Shown piece by piece: positions 21,570-34,164 of a DNA stretch of 64,000 nucleotides (position 1 is its first letter; each line of letters starts with the position of its first letter). The notes under the pieces are model-generated. The model searched no databases, was not told the origin of the DNA, and was given only the letters and a program-made list of their open reading frames with translations. This DNA is from Fistulifera solaris. Its lineage: Eukaryota > Bacillariophyta > Bacillariophyceae > Naviculales > Stauroneidaceae. The DNA is taken from the NCBI GenBank assembly GCA_030295235.1, contig AP026128.1, positions 310,001 through 374,000 on the forward strand. The letters are read 5' to 3'. Position numbers and translations under genes: made by a program.

Positions 21570-24500
21570 TCAATCTCCTAGACACAACACATATACACGC
21601 CCAAGCCTTTCCAGCTCTTCGATTCCAGCTAATCCATCTGGCCCATCTCCTTGGTAGTCTCGTCCTCGTCCGGCTTTTGAACTGACCATGTGAAGCGTGG
21701 AAGCCAACAAATCGCGGGCCTCTTCACCAAGGAACTTCTTTAGAGTTGAGCGCAGAAAATCGAGCTCGTTGGCAAGACGATCGGCCTGCCGCACCCTTAA
21801 CTTCATGCGTCGCTTAGATATCTCATCACAAATACCCTCAATGACACCATTTGCAACGGTGTTCATCGCCAAGTGTTGATATTGTAGGTTAGCTGCCTTA
21901 CGTATCTTCTCCCCAACAGCTTGCTCGACTTGAGCGCGGCATCGCACGATAGCTAATAGCGATGCAGAAAGGTACGCGGGAAAAGCGTCTTCTTTGTCTT
22001 CTTCCTCTTTATCGAGCCATCCAACCTTAACGCTTTTCGAAACGGTGTGCTTGATACTGTCGAGATATTCGTCAAACATTACATTCTCGAGACCGGTGAT
22101 CTCCTCTCTCATTACTTCTTGTAAAGTATCGGTATTCGGTGTCAAAGGCATACTCTCGCGGACAACATCATCGAGACGATCGGCCAGCACATCAGCGCAT
22201 TCAGCCACAGCAATAAGTCGGGCCGCATCGCCTCTATCTCTAACGTATGAGGCTAGACCTTCACAACAGCGCCTGATGACAAGTTCGCAACCCTTCTCTA
22301 CCTCCGAAGCACACTGATCAGGTCTTGAAAGCTGTTCACTTAGGTTTTTCAGACACTGTGACAAAGTGTCTGTATCGAACTTGCCACTCCCGCTGGCGCG
22401 ATTCGAGCAAGCGCGAGCGCATACATCAAAAGCGTAGATGCAGCGACGTTTTTCAATTGTCACGACAGCACTATCACCCAACGACTTACAATCGTCGAGA
22501 AGGCTGAGCGTAAAGACGCTCGTAGTGTTGTTTTGAAGTGCGCGTGCACTGCCTGAGCTTTCGGAAAGGAGTGTGACGAGATCGGCCAATTCCTTGCCTA
22601 CCTTCGTGCTCTGAGAGGGTGGCAACGGCGATCTTATTAAAGCATGCAACTTCTCGTTCGCACTTTGCCCAAAAGTCATGCGAACATCCTTAGCACCACT
22701 CCTCGTATTGCTACCTATGGCACAGAATGTCGCGTGTTCAACAAGATTCTTCAAAGGTGGAGAGATATCACGGACAAAGACATCGAGAGCAGTCATATTT
22801 GCCGTCTTTGTACTGCTTCGGCCTTTCGCGGCTCGGCGTTTTTCCTCTTCCCGAGCTGCCTGAGCAACAGCCAACAACCGTGGCAACCAGCGTCGTGCTA
22901 AAGTGACTGCTTTCACTGTCGCCACGACGCGAGCATCAAGAACATCATACTTCCACTGGTTTCCTTTCTTCGCATCATCACTGTCATCAGCGAAAATACG
23001 TTGACAAGCTTCATCCGTATTATTGATAACTTGTTTCACTCCTTGAGAAAAGTACGCGGCTTGCAGCAAAAGGCAAGAGAGAGCGGGATGATAGTCTCGA
23101 ACCTGGATCTTAGTTCCTCCGATTTCAAAACACCCATCCAAAGTAGGATCAAGGTCGCTTTCCGATGATGGGGGCAATGTTGGAACGTCTAGTTCAAGCA
23201 AATCACTCAAATCCCGAATGCCACCCATAAGATCATCAATCGATACTGTGTCTTGAGCAAGACGCAACTCCAGATCACGTCTAGCTTCCAGCACACACTG
23301 CTCAGCTTGCTTCTTGACGTGGTTCAACAAAGCGATTTGGCAGTTATCACCAACCACAAGAACGCGACGAAAAGTCTTTAGAGCCTGTGAGTAGCGTCGA
23401 TTTTCCAAGTGCTGACGCATCAAAGAAGGAACTTGTAAAATTGGCGCTACGCGGTGCAAAAACAGAAATGGCACTTTGCACCTTGCGGACTTCAGACGTA
23501 TTATCAAGCAAGGGCTTGAAAGATTTTTTGGCCTGAAAAGCGCATGATTCTGCAATCGCTTCAAGCTTTCCGATTCGTTCGTGAACCCCCATTCCTACCT
23601 CGTTCTCACTGTTGCGTCGAAATTCCTCAAAACCTTCCGCGCATCGTACAAAGAGCGGAAAATTTTCTCTTACAAGATTTTGCAGCTGTTCGGCTTGATT
23701 TTCCGTCTTGCCTGTGGTGCAGTAAACGCAAATTGAAAGATTAGCAGTGTAACCGACGAGAAAAAGGAACGAAATGATACGTGCATACTTACTTGACAGA
23801 CGCCCCATTGAACCCATCAAAGCGTCGTAAGAAGTCTTCCGATGCACCAGAGTTAAAAAGAGAAGTGGATCGAATTTGGGATGCGACGGTAAAACCGAAT
23901 GTGTGGCATTCTGTGGGTTCTCCATCATTTCCAATCCCCCCATTCGTTCCACCAATGCCTCCAAACTCTCCTTCTGTGCGGCTGCCTTACGAACCAACTC
24001 CTCACTGCCAGCCGACTCGGCCTTTTGGATTTCTTCTTGTAAATCATGTAGAGCTTGCTCCATCTGCTCTGCCATATTAATTTCGACCTGTCGCAGGTCA
24101 AATTCTTGGTCGTTGATGAGACCGAGAGGATCTTTGCCGACCAGCTTATCTCTCACTTCCTCACGTTCGGCCGCTTCCTGGGCCGCATCTTGGGAATCGC
24201 GGACACTCTGATGCTGTCCCGCTCGATTCGCGGAAGCCGCCCAAGCGCGCTGTTCCCGAGCCAGTTGACTGTCTTCCCACCGAGCGGCAACCCCTTGTTT
24301 GGCACTGATCTCACCACGACCTTCCGCTTGCTTCAATTCCTTGCGTAAATTCTTCTGGCGTTTCCGAAATGCCGCCATAATGTCATCCGAGTCACCATAA
24401 TCCTGGTCACTACCTTCTGATCCATCGTCTTTGTCGTGATCGGACTCGGCGGCATCACTGTCGTCATCATAATCTTCCTGCACACCACCGCCGAGTGCTT

Positions 24501-25288
24501 TGTTGGCTAGCATGTCTTGACGTTGCTGCAGGGCGAGTTCGGCTTGACGGGCCGTCGCACTCTTTTAATCTTCTCCTGCACCGACGCCGAAGTCGAGTTG
24601 GCCAGCCAAATTTCGAATTCTTGCTGCGCGATGGGTCTCGTAATCAATTCTTCCATAATGAGTGGTTGAGCCTTTTCTCCATCTTCGGAACGATGTTCCG
24701 TGAGAATGAGGACAATTACTTGACACGCTTCTTCTTTCGCACCACCTCGATCTCCTTTCCGATCGTCGCAATGAAAATCCAAACCCATGTATTGATACTG
24801 CTGCGGATTGAGACACAAGAAACTGGTCTTGAAAGGATTCGGTGCATCGGAATTTTGTTCCAATCCAGGAGCAGCCATTTGAGTAACGTCATGGCGTGAC
24901 GCGCGGATCGTTTGAGGGTGCCGTCGTGTTCACCGGACGGTGTTCCGCAGGCTTGTAAAAGACCGTACAACCCCGCGAGCATTTCCACATCGTCCGGATC
25001 ATCGAGAGAAGCGGCCGGTGCCGCGCTGCCCAAGAATAGTAACGGAATGTCATCGTCGTAAAACTCGGGAGTGGTTCCTTTCTGTGAAAGCATCGAAAAG
25101 CATTCATTAGAGATATTCGAAGAAGGAACGATGAAGAGATATTGCATATTACTTACATTGGAAATGTAATTGCGGAAACGATTCAAGCGACGAATACGAT
25201 CTTTGTGATTGCCCTTATCGGGATGGAGTTTGCGCAATAACTGTTTGATTTCGATCGACGAGCGGTCGGCATTCTTCTCGTCCGCCAT
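21570..25288 (-). CDS. SEC5: Exocyst complex subunit Sec5 (EXOC2)
   Basis: About 1,190 residues. The core matches Sec5: FDPLLFLTLVHRKTSYDAL, the tethering region around VRENFPLFVRCAEGF, and FKPLLDNTSEVRKVQSAISV, continuing into LMRQHLENRRYSQALKTF. A long helical C-terminal body ends in the typical DRLANELDFLRSTLKKF. Sec5 tethers secretory vesicles to the plasma membrane in the exocyst. The N-terminal ~390 residues are extra: a conserved-looking helical region (EIKQLLRKLHPDKGNHKDR) and an acidic, Glu/Gln-rich linker. Introns: 25082-25156 (75 nt) and 23712-23792 (81 nt). Frame breaks lie at 24878-24880 (T3), 24563-24566 (T4) and 23453-23454 (GG). The N-terminal part could be a separate gene, but the spliced, corrected frame runs through. 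Confidence 0.85.
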
Positions 25289-25915
25289 GATGTGAAAATC
25301 AGACTTGATGATAGAATGGAAATGAGAAAAGATATTTTGATAAAGAAAGCAATGAAATGAAATGCTTTTGGGTTGCGTTGAAAAATATTCCCTCTGCAAA
25401 TAAAACACAACGCAGCCCGAAAAAGGCAAAGCGTCGTCCAGTGTGTCGGAGCGACACCTGGATATAATCTTTGAGTACCGAACAAAGTTTGATACGACTA
25501 TAGGCTAAGGTGTATCCTCACTTTTCCAAGACTATATTTTCAGTCACGAGAGGCGGTTCGCTTGTTAACGTTGAGTCACGGAAAAACTGGCTGCTCAGGT
25601 CAATCACTTTCGCAACATCATTACTTGTTAGAGCAGCAGTAAAATCAGAGGTTAGTGAAATCAGAATGACGTCGTTGGTTGCAATCATTGGCTTACAACC
25701 GTCACCGCGGTTTTTTGTTCTGTTCCGGTACTGCATTTCATTTGAGTCACGCAACGGAGGTACTACATTTTACCCTTAGTGTACGAGTTGCGGAAGGACA
25801 CTCGGACGCGGACGCGTTTTTCTCGTTGTTGCTGAGCAAGAAAACAAGAAACGAAGGTGCTTGGCTTTCACAATCGTTCAATCATACAACTTCCTTCTCA
25901 CAATCGCAAAGGATC
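25289..25915. other. Divergent intergenic region
   Basis: 627 bp between the Sec5 and CbbY-like starts. A half-copy of the dispersed motif (TTTTCAGTCACGAG) is at about 25537. No gene seen. Confidence 0.4.
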
Positions 25916-26881
25916 ATGTTGTGGAGAATAGCTGCGTTCTTATCTGTCGCTGTTTCTTGCAGCGCCTTCTCGGGTCGACAAACCTTCCTTCCACAACGAT
26001 GGACGTACGTCATTCGTTTGGTATTTCCGGAAACGAGTTACTCCTTCTTCTCACTCCTACCTTCTCTCCTTTTACACTCTTCCTTTGTTGCTGTTTGTGT
26101 TTTCTATTGTACGCAGAACTATGTCGTCTTCGACGGGCTTGTACGCCGAATTGCAAGCCATTCTGTGGGATATGGATGGTGTTTTGGCGGATACCGAGCG
26201 CGATGGTCACCGTCTGGCGTTCAATCAAGCCTTTCAGGAAAACAACTTACAGACGGAATGGGATGTGGAACGATACGGAGTCTTATTGGAAGTCGGGGTG
26301 GCAAAGAACGCATGACGGCGCATTGGAATGAAGTGGGTTGGCCCGCCAACCTGTCGGAAGAGAGTCGACAGGAAAAAGTGAAGGAATTGCATTTGCGGAA
26401 AACGGATATTTTCATGGATATGATCAATGAAGGACGCATTCCGCTGCGACCGGGAGTGTTGCGTGTCATTGATGCAGCGATTGCGGAGAACATTCGTTTG
26501 GCCGTATGCTCGACGAGCAATGAGAAAGCCGTGACCAATTTAGTTCAGACATTGATGGGACCCGAACGAGCGGCTCAGTTTCGCATCTTTGCGGGCGACA
26601 TGGTGCAACGGAAAAAGCCCGCTCCCGATGTGTACAATATGGCGGTCGAGCAAATGGGTTTGGATAAATCGCGCTGTGTCATTGTGGAAGATAGTGGCAT
26701 AGGTCTCAAAGCCGCACTAGCGGCCGGTATTCCGTGTATCGTGACGAAGAGTTCATACACGGCCGGAGAAGATTTCACAGGGGCCGCCATGATTGTGGAT
26801 GAGCTGGGCGATGATCCGCGGACGGGTGTGACTCTGGAAACATTGGCAGGTCTCCTTGTTGCTGGCTCTCCTTCTAGTTAA
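25916..26881 (+). CDS. Plastid CbbY-like HAD phosphatase (xylulose-1,5-bisphosphatase type)
   Basis: About 284 residues. The protein matches plant/algal CbbY, a haloacid-dehalogenase phosphatase that removes xylulose-1,5-bisphosphate, a misfire inhibitor of Rubisco. HAD motifs are complete: nucleophile in WDMDGVLADTERDGHR, motif II in CSTSNEKAV, Lys in RKKPAPDVY, and the acidic pair in VIVEDSGIG. The leader MLWRIAAFLSVAVSCSAF ends in a CSAF site, close to the ASAF signature of diatom plastid import, followed by a basic transit-like stretch. One intron, 26005-26116 (112 nt, GTACGT donor), separates the leader from the enzyme. The frame breaks at the G4 run 26295-26298; one more G gives the conserved GGGKERM. 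Calvin-cycle repair in the plastid stroma is the likely role. Confidence 0.88.
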   Translation: MLWRIAAFLSVAVSCSAFSGRQTFLPQRWTYVIRLVFPETSYSFFSLLPSLLLHSSFVAVCVFYCTQNYVVFDGLVRRIASHSVGYGWCFGGYRARWSPSGVQSSLSGKQLTDGMGCGTIRSLIGSRGGKERMTAHWNEVGWPANLSEESRQEKVKELHLRKTDIFMDMINEGRIPLRPGVLRVIDAAIAENIRLAVCSTSNEKAVTNLVQTLMGPERAAQFRIFAGDMVQRKKPAPDVYNMAVEQMGLDKSRCVIVEDSGIGLKAALAAGIPCIVTKSSYTAGEDFTGAAMIVDELGDDPRTGVTLETLAGLLVAGSPSS

Positions 26882-27662
26882 AGCGGACCGTTTATTACTT
26901 CGTTATGGAGATGAAAGTTTTTAGCTAAACATTCCTTTTTTACATCGAAGTAGTGTCGCGCTTTGATTTAATGCTTGGCGTGTGTGTGCACGTTTGTTTT
27001 AAATTTGCAAGGAGGAAGTCGGATATTGATGCACGAGAATGACGAATTTCCAATTCCTCGTCTTGATAACTTGCCTTAATGGGAATATCTTCTGGCTTCA
27101 TCCAGTATTCTTGAGCTAGGTAGAGACTCTGTAGAGAAGTCGTATCCCTAGCTAGGAACCAAAATTTCCGTGCAACGGATCATCGTGAAAATTCCACAGA
27201 AGAGGTGCGCGCCGGCGCAGCTTACAGAATGCAGAAGCGGACGAACTACTTTCCGTAGCCATACACAAATAGTGGACTTAATTAGCAACTCGTCACAGAG
27301 GGATTTTACTTAGGAATTTGAGTTACACCGCGAAACTGTTTGAAATGAAACGTTAAACCCATGCACATTACAGTTATGCCTGCGCGAAAATACACTATCA
27401 CTTTTAAAGTAATCTTGCTTTCTTCATCTTCATGTCCGTAGATTGTTATACAGGATGGCGCTGCAACGATTTGGTAAGTGCGCCTTTCGCACCACGCAGC
27501 TGGCGTGGATAAAAATATTCACCAACGTTGCACCGCAAACCTTTTTCTTTCACACAACCAAACAAGAACCCACCGTCATCTTTTTCCTTCCAGACGGTGA
27601 ATAATCGACCACAACAAACGAATTTGTGTCTTTCAATTCAAGTAGAAGCAAATTAAGCAGCC
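26882..27662. other. Intergenic region upstream of myosin
   Basis: 781 bp without a gene. It should hold the 3' end of the CbbY transcript and the myosin promoter and 5' leader. Nothing specific stands out. Confidence 0.4.
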
Positions 27663-30600
27663 ATGGAGGTTGGCGCTCAAGTGTGGCTTCGCCGAGAGGA
27701 GTCTCACTGGGGGTGGGTTCCAGCCATCATTTCGAAAAAAGAGACTGTTGTAATTCGGGGCGTTGAGCTCATTAATCTTACTCTCAACGATGACACGAAT
27801 ATCGAGGACACAATGCCATCTCCTTCGGTTAAAAAGTTCGGCAGGAGCGACTCCAGCCATTATGGCGAACACCATCAATTTGAAGTGGTGATTACCGTGG
27901 ACCCGGAACAACTCAAGACGGCGGATCATGATGAAATCAAGCTGCGTAACCTTCCCTCGTCCTATCATCTATCCGGAGAAGACCCCGAGGCCCACGTCTT
28001 GACAAGTCCCAGCACTCATTCTAGCTCGCGAATTGTTGGAGGAGTCGATGATCTGATTGGATTAACACATCTTCATGAACCGGCAATCTTGCACGCCCTC
28101 CGATTGCGTTACGATGCGAATATAATCTACACAAATACGGGCCCGATTCTCATCGCAGTCAATCCTTTCAAAAAGATGGATATATATTCGGACGCCATCA
28201 TGGCGCAATACTGTCTGCAAGGCGAGACGGGCTCCGCGAAGCCTAACGCGAATGCCTACAAAACACCCTTCCGACACCGCCCGAGCGGCACGCTGCATAC
28301 TCCTGGACTCACTCAATCGTCAGATAAACTGCCACCACATGTCTATCAGACAGCTGACGATGCTTATCGAGCCATGCTGCGTGGGTTGGAAAACAAAGAA
28401 CTGATGAAGACTCCTGCCTCGGTTCGACGAGGAGATAGTGGGCTTGATCAACGAGGTGTTCCAACCAATCAAAGCGTTCTAGTGTCCGGTGAAAGCGGGG
28501 CTGGCAAGACGGTTACCACGAAGATCGTCCTGAACTATCTGGCGATGCTTTCGAAGAGGCGTGGGTCTGACGCATGCCCACCTACTGATTCGTCGCGCAG
28601 AAGCTTTGATACGCACTCCATTGAACAACAAGTGCTTCAAAGCAATCCTATTCTTGAATCGTTTGGAAATGCCAGGACGATTCGGAACGACAATTCTTCT
28701 CGGTTCGGAAAATACATCGATATCCGCTTTTCTCGCGCTGGAAAACTTTCGGGTGCTTCCATCGAAACGTACTTGCTAGAAAAGGTTCGATTGATTCATC
28801 CTGGCCAAAACGAGCGAAATTATCACGTCTTTTACCAACTTCTTTCGGGTGCCACTGGTGAAGAAAGACGTGAGCTGCTCTTGGGAAACATGCAAGCGAA
28901 GGATTTTAAGTTGTTGTCTCAAACAGGAACGTTTGGACGGCGCGATGGCATTGATGACCGCGAGAATCACACCGAGATGCTGGATGCGATGGTAAGTCGT
29001 CTCTTGACCCTGTGTTTCCACAAGCTACTACTGTTGCTAATATCAAATTTGCTTGTCAGATCACCATGGGTTTCCCACCCTCGCTCATACAATCATTTAT
29101 GCGGATGGTTGTTGGCATCCTTTACGGCGGTAATGTGTCCTTCACGGCGTCACGAGACGGTGAATCCTGTCAGTTGAATAAGGATAACGCTGCTCTTCTC
29201 TTTGCCGAACTGTTGGGACTACAATATGAAGACCTGGCGGCAGCACTGACAACTCGCGTGCTCTTGGCTGGTGACGAAATCGTAAATCGGTCACTGACAG
29301 TCGAGGCGGCAACGAAAGCCCTCGAATCTTTAATGAAGACACTCTATGGAGCCATGTTTGATCTGCTCGTTGAGTTGGTCAATGCTTCGATTACCAACGA
29401 AGGAGACGGCGTGAGTACTGCATCTATTGGTGTTCTCGATATTTTCGGTTTTGAATCGTTCGAAATGAATAACTTCGAACAACTATGCATCAACTATACG
29501 AACGAGGCTCTGCAGCAGCAGTTCAACAAGTTTGTTTTCAAGCTCGAACAGCAAGAATACGAGAAGGAAGGCATCATGTGGAAATTCATTTCCTTTCCCG
29601 ATAATCAAGACGTTCTTGATCTTATTGATCAGAAGCACTCCGGAATATTGGCTTTGCTTGACGAACAGTGTATACTTCCTAGTAGCACTGACGAAAAGTT
29701 CACGAGGTACTTGTACGCAAGATGCGACAAACATCCGCGTTTCCACGCGTCGTCATCACAGCGTGTTCGCTACGTATTCAGTGTGCAGCACTATGCCGGG
29801 CATGTCGAGTACACGACCGATACATGGCTCGAAAAGAACAAAGACGAACTTCCTGCCGCATCGTCAGACCTTCTCAAATCATCTTCATTTGGTCTGATCA
29901 GCGAAATCCAGCGTTACATTCGAGCGGAAGAACGTGGAGGTCGAGGAACTGTTGCCACCAAATCCGTCAGCTCGCAGTTCTCGTCGCAGCTACGTGTTTT
30001 GCGTGCTCGCATTGAGCAAACGGTACCGCACTACGTACGTTGTCTAAAACCGAACGACGACCTTGCGCCTGATTTCTTCGAACCGAAAAACATCGTAGAA
30101 CAACTTCGTTGCGGTGGTGTCTTAGAGGCTGTTCGTGTCAGCCGCGCTGGTTACCCAACCCGTTATCCTCACGATGTTTTCTTGGCGCGTTACTATATTC
30201 TAAACGACAGCAGAGACAATTCACCTCAGAGCCCTGCCTTCTCTCCCGGAAATCAAACTCCAAAGATAGACAATTTGAAAAGGCTCATTTCTAAGATCGC
30301 GTATGATCTTTGGTACGCAGATCATCAAATCACTGCTCTTTTGACTGCCGAAGCCGAACAAGATGAGGATAGAAAGTTGGAATCGCAGCAAGTCACACAC
30401 GTAAGTATTCGTTAAGCTTTGTGCTAGATGTGCTAGATTAGTATCGAACTAGTATCTGACAATGTGCTCCATTCTTCTTGCGACTACAGCAAATTGTTCA
30501 CCGCAGCTCCTTGAGTGCGCTTCAGAAAAAGGTTAAACTGCACAATGGTCCACGGGGTCCCAACGTGAATCTTGTCGTTGAAAGTTCAGTTATTAGTCCT

Positions 30601-33600
30601 GAAAATGCGCGTCGCAGATCTCAGAAAGATCTTCCGACTGCTGTCTTACGAGAGAGACGAGAACGCTCAACTATCATGCGTCCTGAGAATAAAGCAGAAT
30701 TCTTGTCACTTGACTTTGCCTCTCGATGCGCCGTAGCGGGCTTGCAACTTGGTCGTACCAAAGTGTTTCTTCGCCGCGAAGCTTTTGATCGCATTGAAGC
30801 TCTTCGCTCTGAGCGCTTCTTCACTGCAGCGGCCACTATCCAGAAGATTGTCCGCGGAAAGATCTGCCGAGAATATTTCCTCACTTTACGCGCTGCGGCA
30901 ATCAAGATCCAATGCATGTTCCGAATGAAATTATCTGCATTCAAGCTAGAAGGACTCCGAATCTTAAAAGCGATTATTATGATTCAATCGAACTGGAGAC
31001 GGTACATATCGAATGTCATGGTGTCTGACTTGATCAAAGCTCGAAACGCCGAACGCCGCAACAGACAGCCCAGCGAAGACGATATTATTCGAGCTGTCAT
31101 ATCTCTTCAAACTAAGCACAGAGGAAAAATTGCCCGCCGATTGCTTTCACAATTTAAACTGGAAGCTTCGAAGAAGGCTCGAAGATCTTCCTTACGTGAA
31201 ATGGAAGAATTGAAGAAGAAACGAGAGGAGAGTGAGCGTGCTGAGAGAGAGCGTCTGCTTCAATTGCAACAAGAGAAGGCTCGAAACGCGAAATTAGTTA
31301 CGCAATCTAGCAATCCCATTTTGTCAGACCTATTTACGGAAATCCAGAATGAGAACTGGGCTACTGTTGAAAGTATTCTCGACAAACACCCAGAGTTGGC
31401 GGAAGCTGCCGATCTCAAGTCAGGAGAGCTTGCATTGCACAAGATAGCTCGGCATGCAAATGCTTGGACGCTGCTTATTGATATGGTTCTCGTTTTGTAT
31501 CCGAAAGCACTAGTCCATCGCGATAATATGGGCGCGCTTCCGATTCACCATGCTTCTGCCCACGATAACCTGGCTGCATTAGAGATCATCTACACTGCTT
31601 ACAAAGAAGGAATAAATGAGCACGACAAAATGGGCCGTCTTCCTATTCATGTTGCGGCCTACTACGACGCTGTTGACGCAACAAAGTTTCTTCTCTCAAA
31701 GTCTCCTGATGGCGCCTACACAATGGTATATCGTCCTCCGCCGGACTCCGGTGGTGGTCTTCCTACACGTAGCTTGCAGCAACCATGCTTCCATCGGTGT
31801 AATAACTGCGCTGCTTGCAGAAAACTTCGCGTCCGCCAAACGTGCCGATGAAAATGGGGATCTTCCGCTCCATCTCCTTCTTCGTTGTGGCGAAGTGGTT
31901 GATCCTGTCGTCGTCAAGACTCTATTGACGTGCTTCTCAGGTGCTTTATCGAGAACTGATATGAACGGTGACCTTCCCCTGGCGATCGCACTTAAACATC
32001 AATGCAGATCTCCCGTCGTAAACGCGCTGCTCATGCAGTATCCGAGTGCAGCAAACGTTCTGAACGGCGAGGGTCATAGCCCTATCTTCCTCGCTTTCAA
32101 GCATAATGCCGATGACCGAACTATAATGGGTTTGTTAAACCATGCACCAGAACTTGCCACTGCCGTTGACAAGAAAACAGGTCTGCTCCCTATCCAGATT
32201 GCCACTGAGAACGAACACTCTCACTTCATTGTTCACAATTTGCTCAAACGAGATCTACCAATCGACATCAATGAAAAGGTGAGAGCCCAGCTCATTCCTC
32301 ATCATTATTCATGGAATCATGTCGTATCGAACACTGAAGACCTTTATCATCAAGTGGTCACGAAGATTCTTCAATCGTGCACGCAACCTCAAGTGTTGGC
32401 CTTGGCTCATGTTGAAGGACCGGATGGGAAAATTGCCCTTGCATCGGCTACCCCTGTTTGCAAACATGAAATGCGAGTTATGCTCCGCCTTTTCAACACT
32501 CTTGAGGTTGTGAACCAACGTCCCGCCTACACGAACCCAACCAGCGATACGCAAATCTTCTATGCCTTGCGATATGAGCCGCCTCCTTCGTCCCACGGTG
32601 CCTATACGATCATCCACGACGAAAAGAAAGACGGAGGAGACAATGACTTCGTCGAAGAGTACGATGATCATTCCATTGTTTCTGCTGTATCTCGTGCCAG
32701 CATGAGATCCACTCTCACCAGTCGATCACAGCAAACAATCGAGGACAAACTTCGTCACATCCGCAAGGAGAAGGGACAGCAAGTCATCGCAAAACTGACT
32801 TCTCGGTCGGATGTTGTAGAGCGGGAGCTCAAAGTTCGCAAAGACCATCATCTGTCGCGCCACTACGTCCCAGCCATTATTAGTGTTCACCATACAGTGC
32901 AACACGCAGCCTATGCGGAAGCAATGGCTGAACCAGGGTACTGCATCACCATGGAAGGTGCTGATACGACTGCCGAAAATCTTATGCTAGACTTAAGGAA
33001 ATCCGGCAAGACGTTCCCTATCAAGCCGCTGAAACGAATCGGTATTTCTCTTTTGCATATGCATGAACATGGTGTCATTCACTGCGATTTCGGAACACAC
33101 AACATTGGCAAATTTGGTAGCAGGTGGAAACTGCTTGGAGTTGGAGGTAGTGTACCGATCGGCGAACCAACAGACCCGAATCGAGGCTTTTACCACCCGC
33201 CCGAAGCGATCGTTGTGGAAAACAAGAGAGTGTCTATCGGCAAGAAAAATTGCTCAGCCGACATTATTTCCGTTCCTGCCCATCCAACTTATGATATTTG
33301 GGCGTATGGGATTGTTGTTTACGAGGCTATTGCAGGAATTCCTCTGTCACCTTACGCTTGTCGTGGTAAGCGCCAGATGACAATGGCCGAGGTATACAAG
33401 ATTGGTTCATGGGACGAAAGCAGCCTCAAGAAGGCACTTCGACATGTTAGCGATGACGATGTCGCCAGAGACTTGCTCAAGGGACTGCTCCATCATGACC
33501 CCCAACGACGATTTTCGTCGATGCGTGATGTGTTGGAGCACCCTTTCTTCACAGGAGGCAGTCTGCCAAAGGACGCTACAAGAAAAAGCACCTCGCCCGT

Positions 33601-33850
33601 GGCGGTACCTGTGAGCAACAACCCGTCGCCACCGATGGATAATGTTCGTTCATCGAAAGGAAGTTTTAACGACAAGGATGTTTCATCGGTACGTTTGTCC
33701 CAGTCCAGTGACAATAGCATTGAAAATCGCGAGAACAACACGAGACGGCGACCCCGAATCTTTTCCTCCGATTCGTCCGTCAGTTCGGAGAAATCGTCTC
33801 GCAGCGCGCGGGGCTTTCGATTTTTGCGCCGCCAACATCTCAAAGGTTGA
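27663..33850 (+). CDS. Myosin with IQ motifs, ankyrin repeats and a pseudokinase domain
   Basis: About 2,010 residues in three exons (introns 28992-29059, 68 nt; 30401-30489, 89 nt). Order: an SH3-like N-domain (VWLRREESHWGWVPA); a motor with P-loop GESGAGKT (about residue 277), switch I NDNSSRFGKY and switch II DIFGFESFEMNNFEQLC (about 571); four or five IQ-type repeats (about 1000-1110); a Lys/Glu-rich helix; six or more ankyrin-like repeats (about 1170-1490); a linker; and a kinase-like domain (about 1650-1915). That domain keeps HCDFGTHNI in place of HRDLKPEN, and YDIWAYGIVVYEAIAG, but where DFG should stand it reads LLGVGGS, so the Mg-binding Asp is missing and it is probably inactive. 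The frame breaks near 31759-31765 inside an ankyrin repeat, where correction gives LPLHVAC. Likely an unconventional cargo motor of a stramenopile class. Confidence 0.88.
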
Positions 33851-34164
33851 TTTGACGTAAAGTAGTAAAATAAAAGATTGAATGAATGCATGATTTTGAT
33901 TTTATTAAATTTACTTTCGCTTGGGTCACGTCGAGATCTCTGCTATAATTGAAAGTGAAATAAATGTTGTCTTGTTTTTACTATACATTCAAAAAGTATT
34001 CAACTTTTCGTCACGACTGCATTTCAGTCATGAGTCATTATTTTCTATGCGACGCACACAGTATGAGGCTTGCCTGATAACGTTGGATGTCTTCCTTATT
34101 ATTTTATTTGACTCATCCTTCATTACCTTGTGTCAAAAACTCCTTAATTCTATGAAAAGAATGC
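33851..34164. other. Intergenic region
   Basis: 314 bp, AT-rich, between two plus-strand genes. It carries a copy of the dispersed palindromic motif at 34011-34031, listed separately. Confidence 0.4.
34011..34031 (-). repeat. Short dispersed palindromic motif, minus strand
   Basis: The complement reads CATGACTGAAATGCAGTCGT, matching the motif at 49017-49045 almost exactly, and at 48793 and 12821 in part. It is a stray core of the 230-bp repeat family. Confidence 0.4.

Noticed and set aside
31730-31800. 54-nt GT...AG segment in the myosin as an intron
   Set aside because: Its length is a multiple of three, so it would not repair the frame, and it would delete the conserved LPLHVAC part of an ankyrin repeat.
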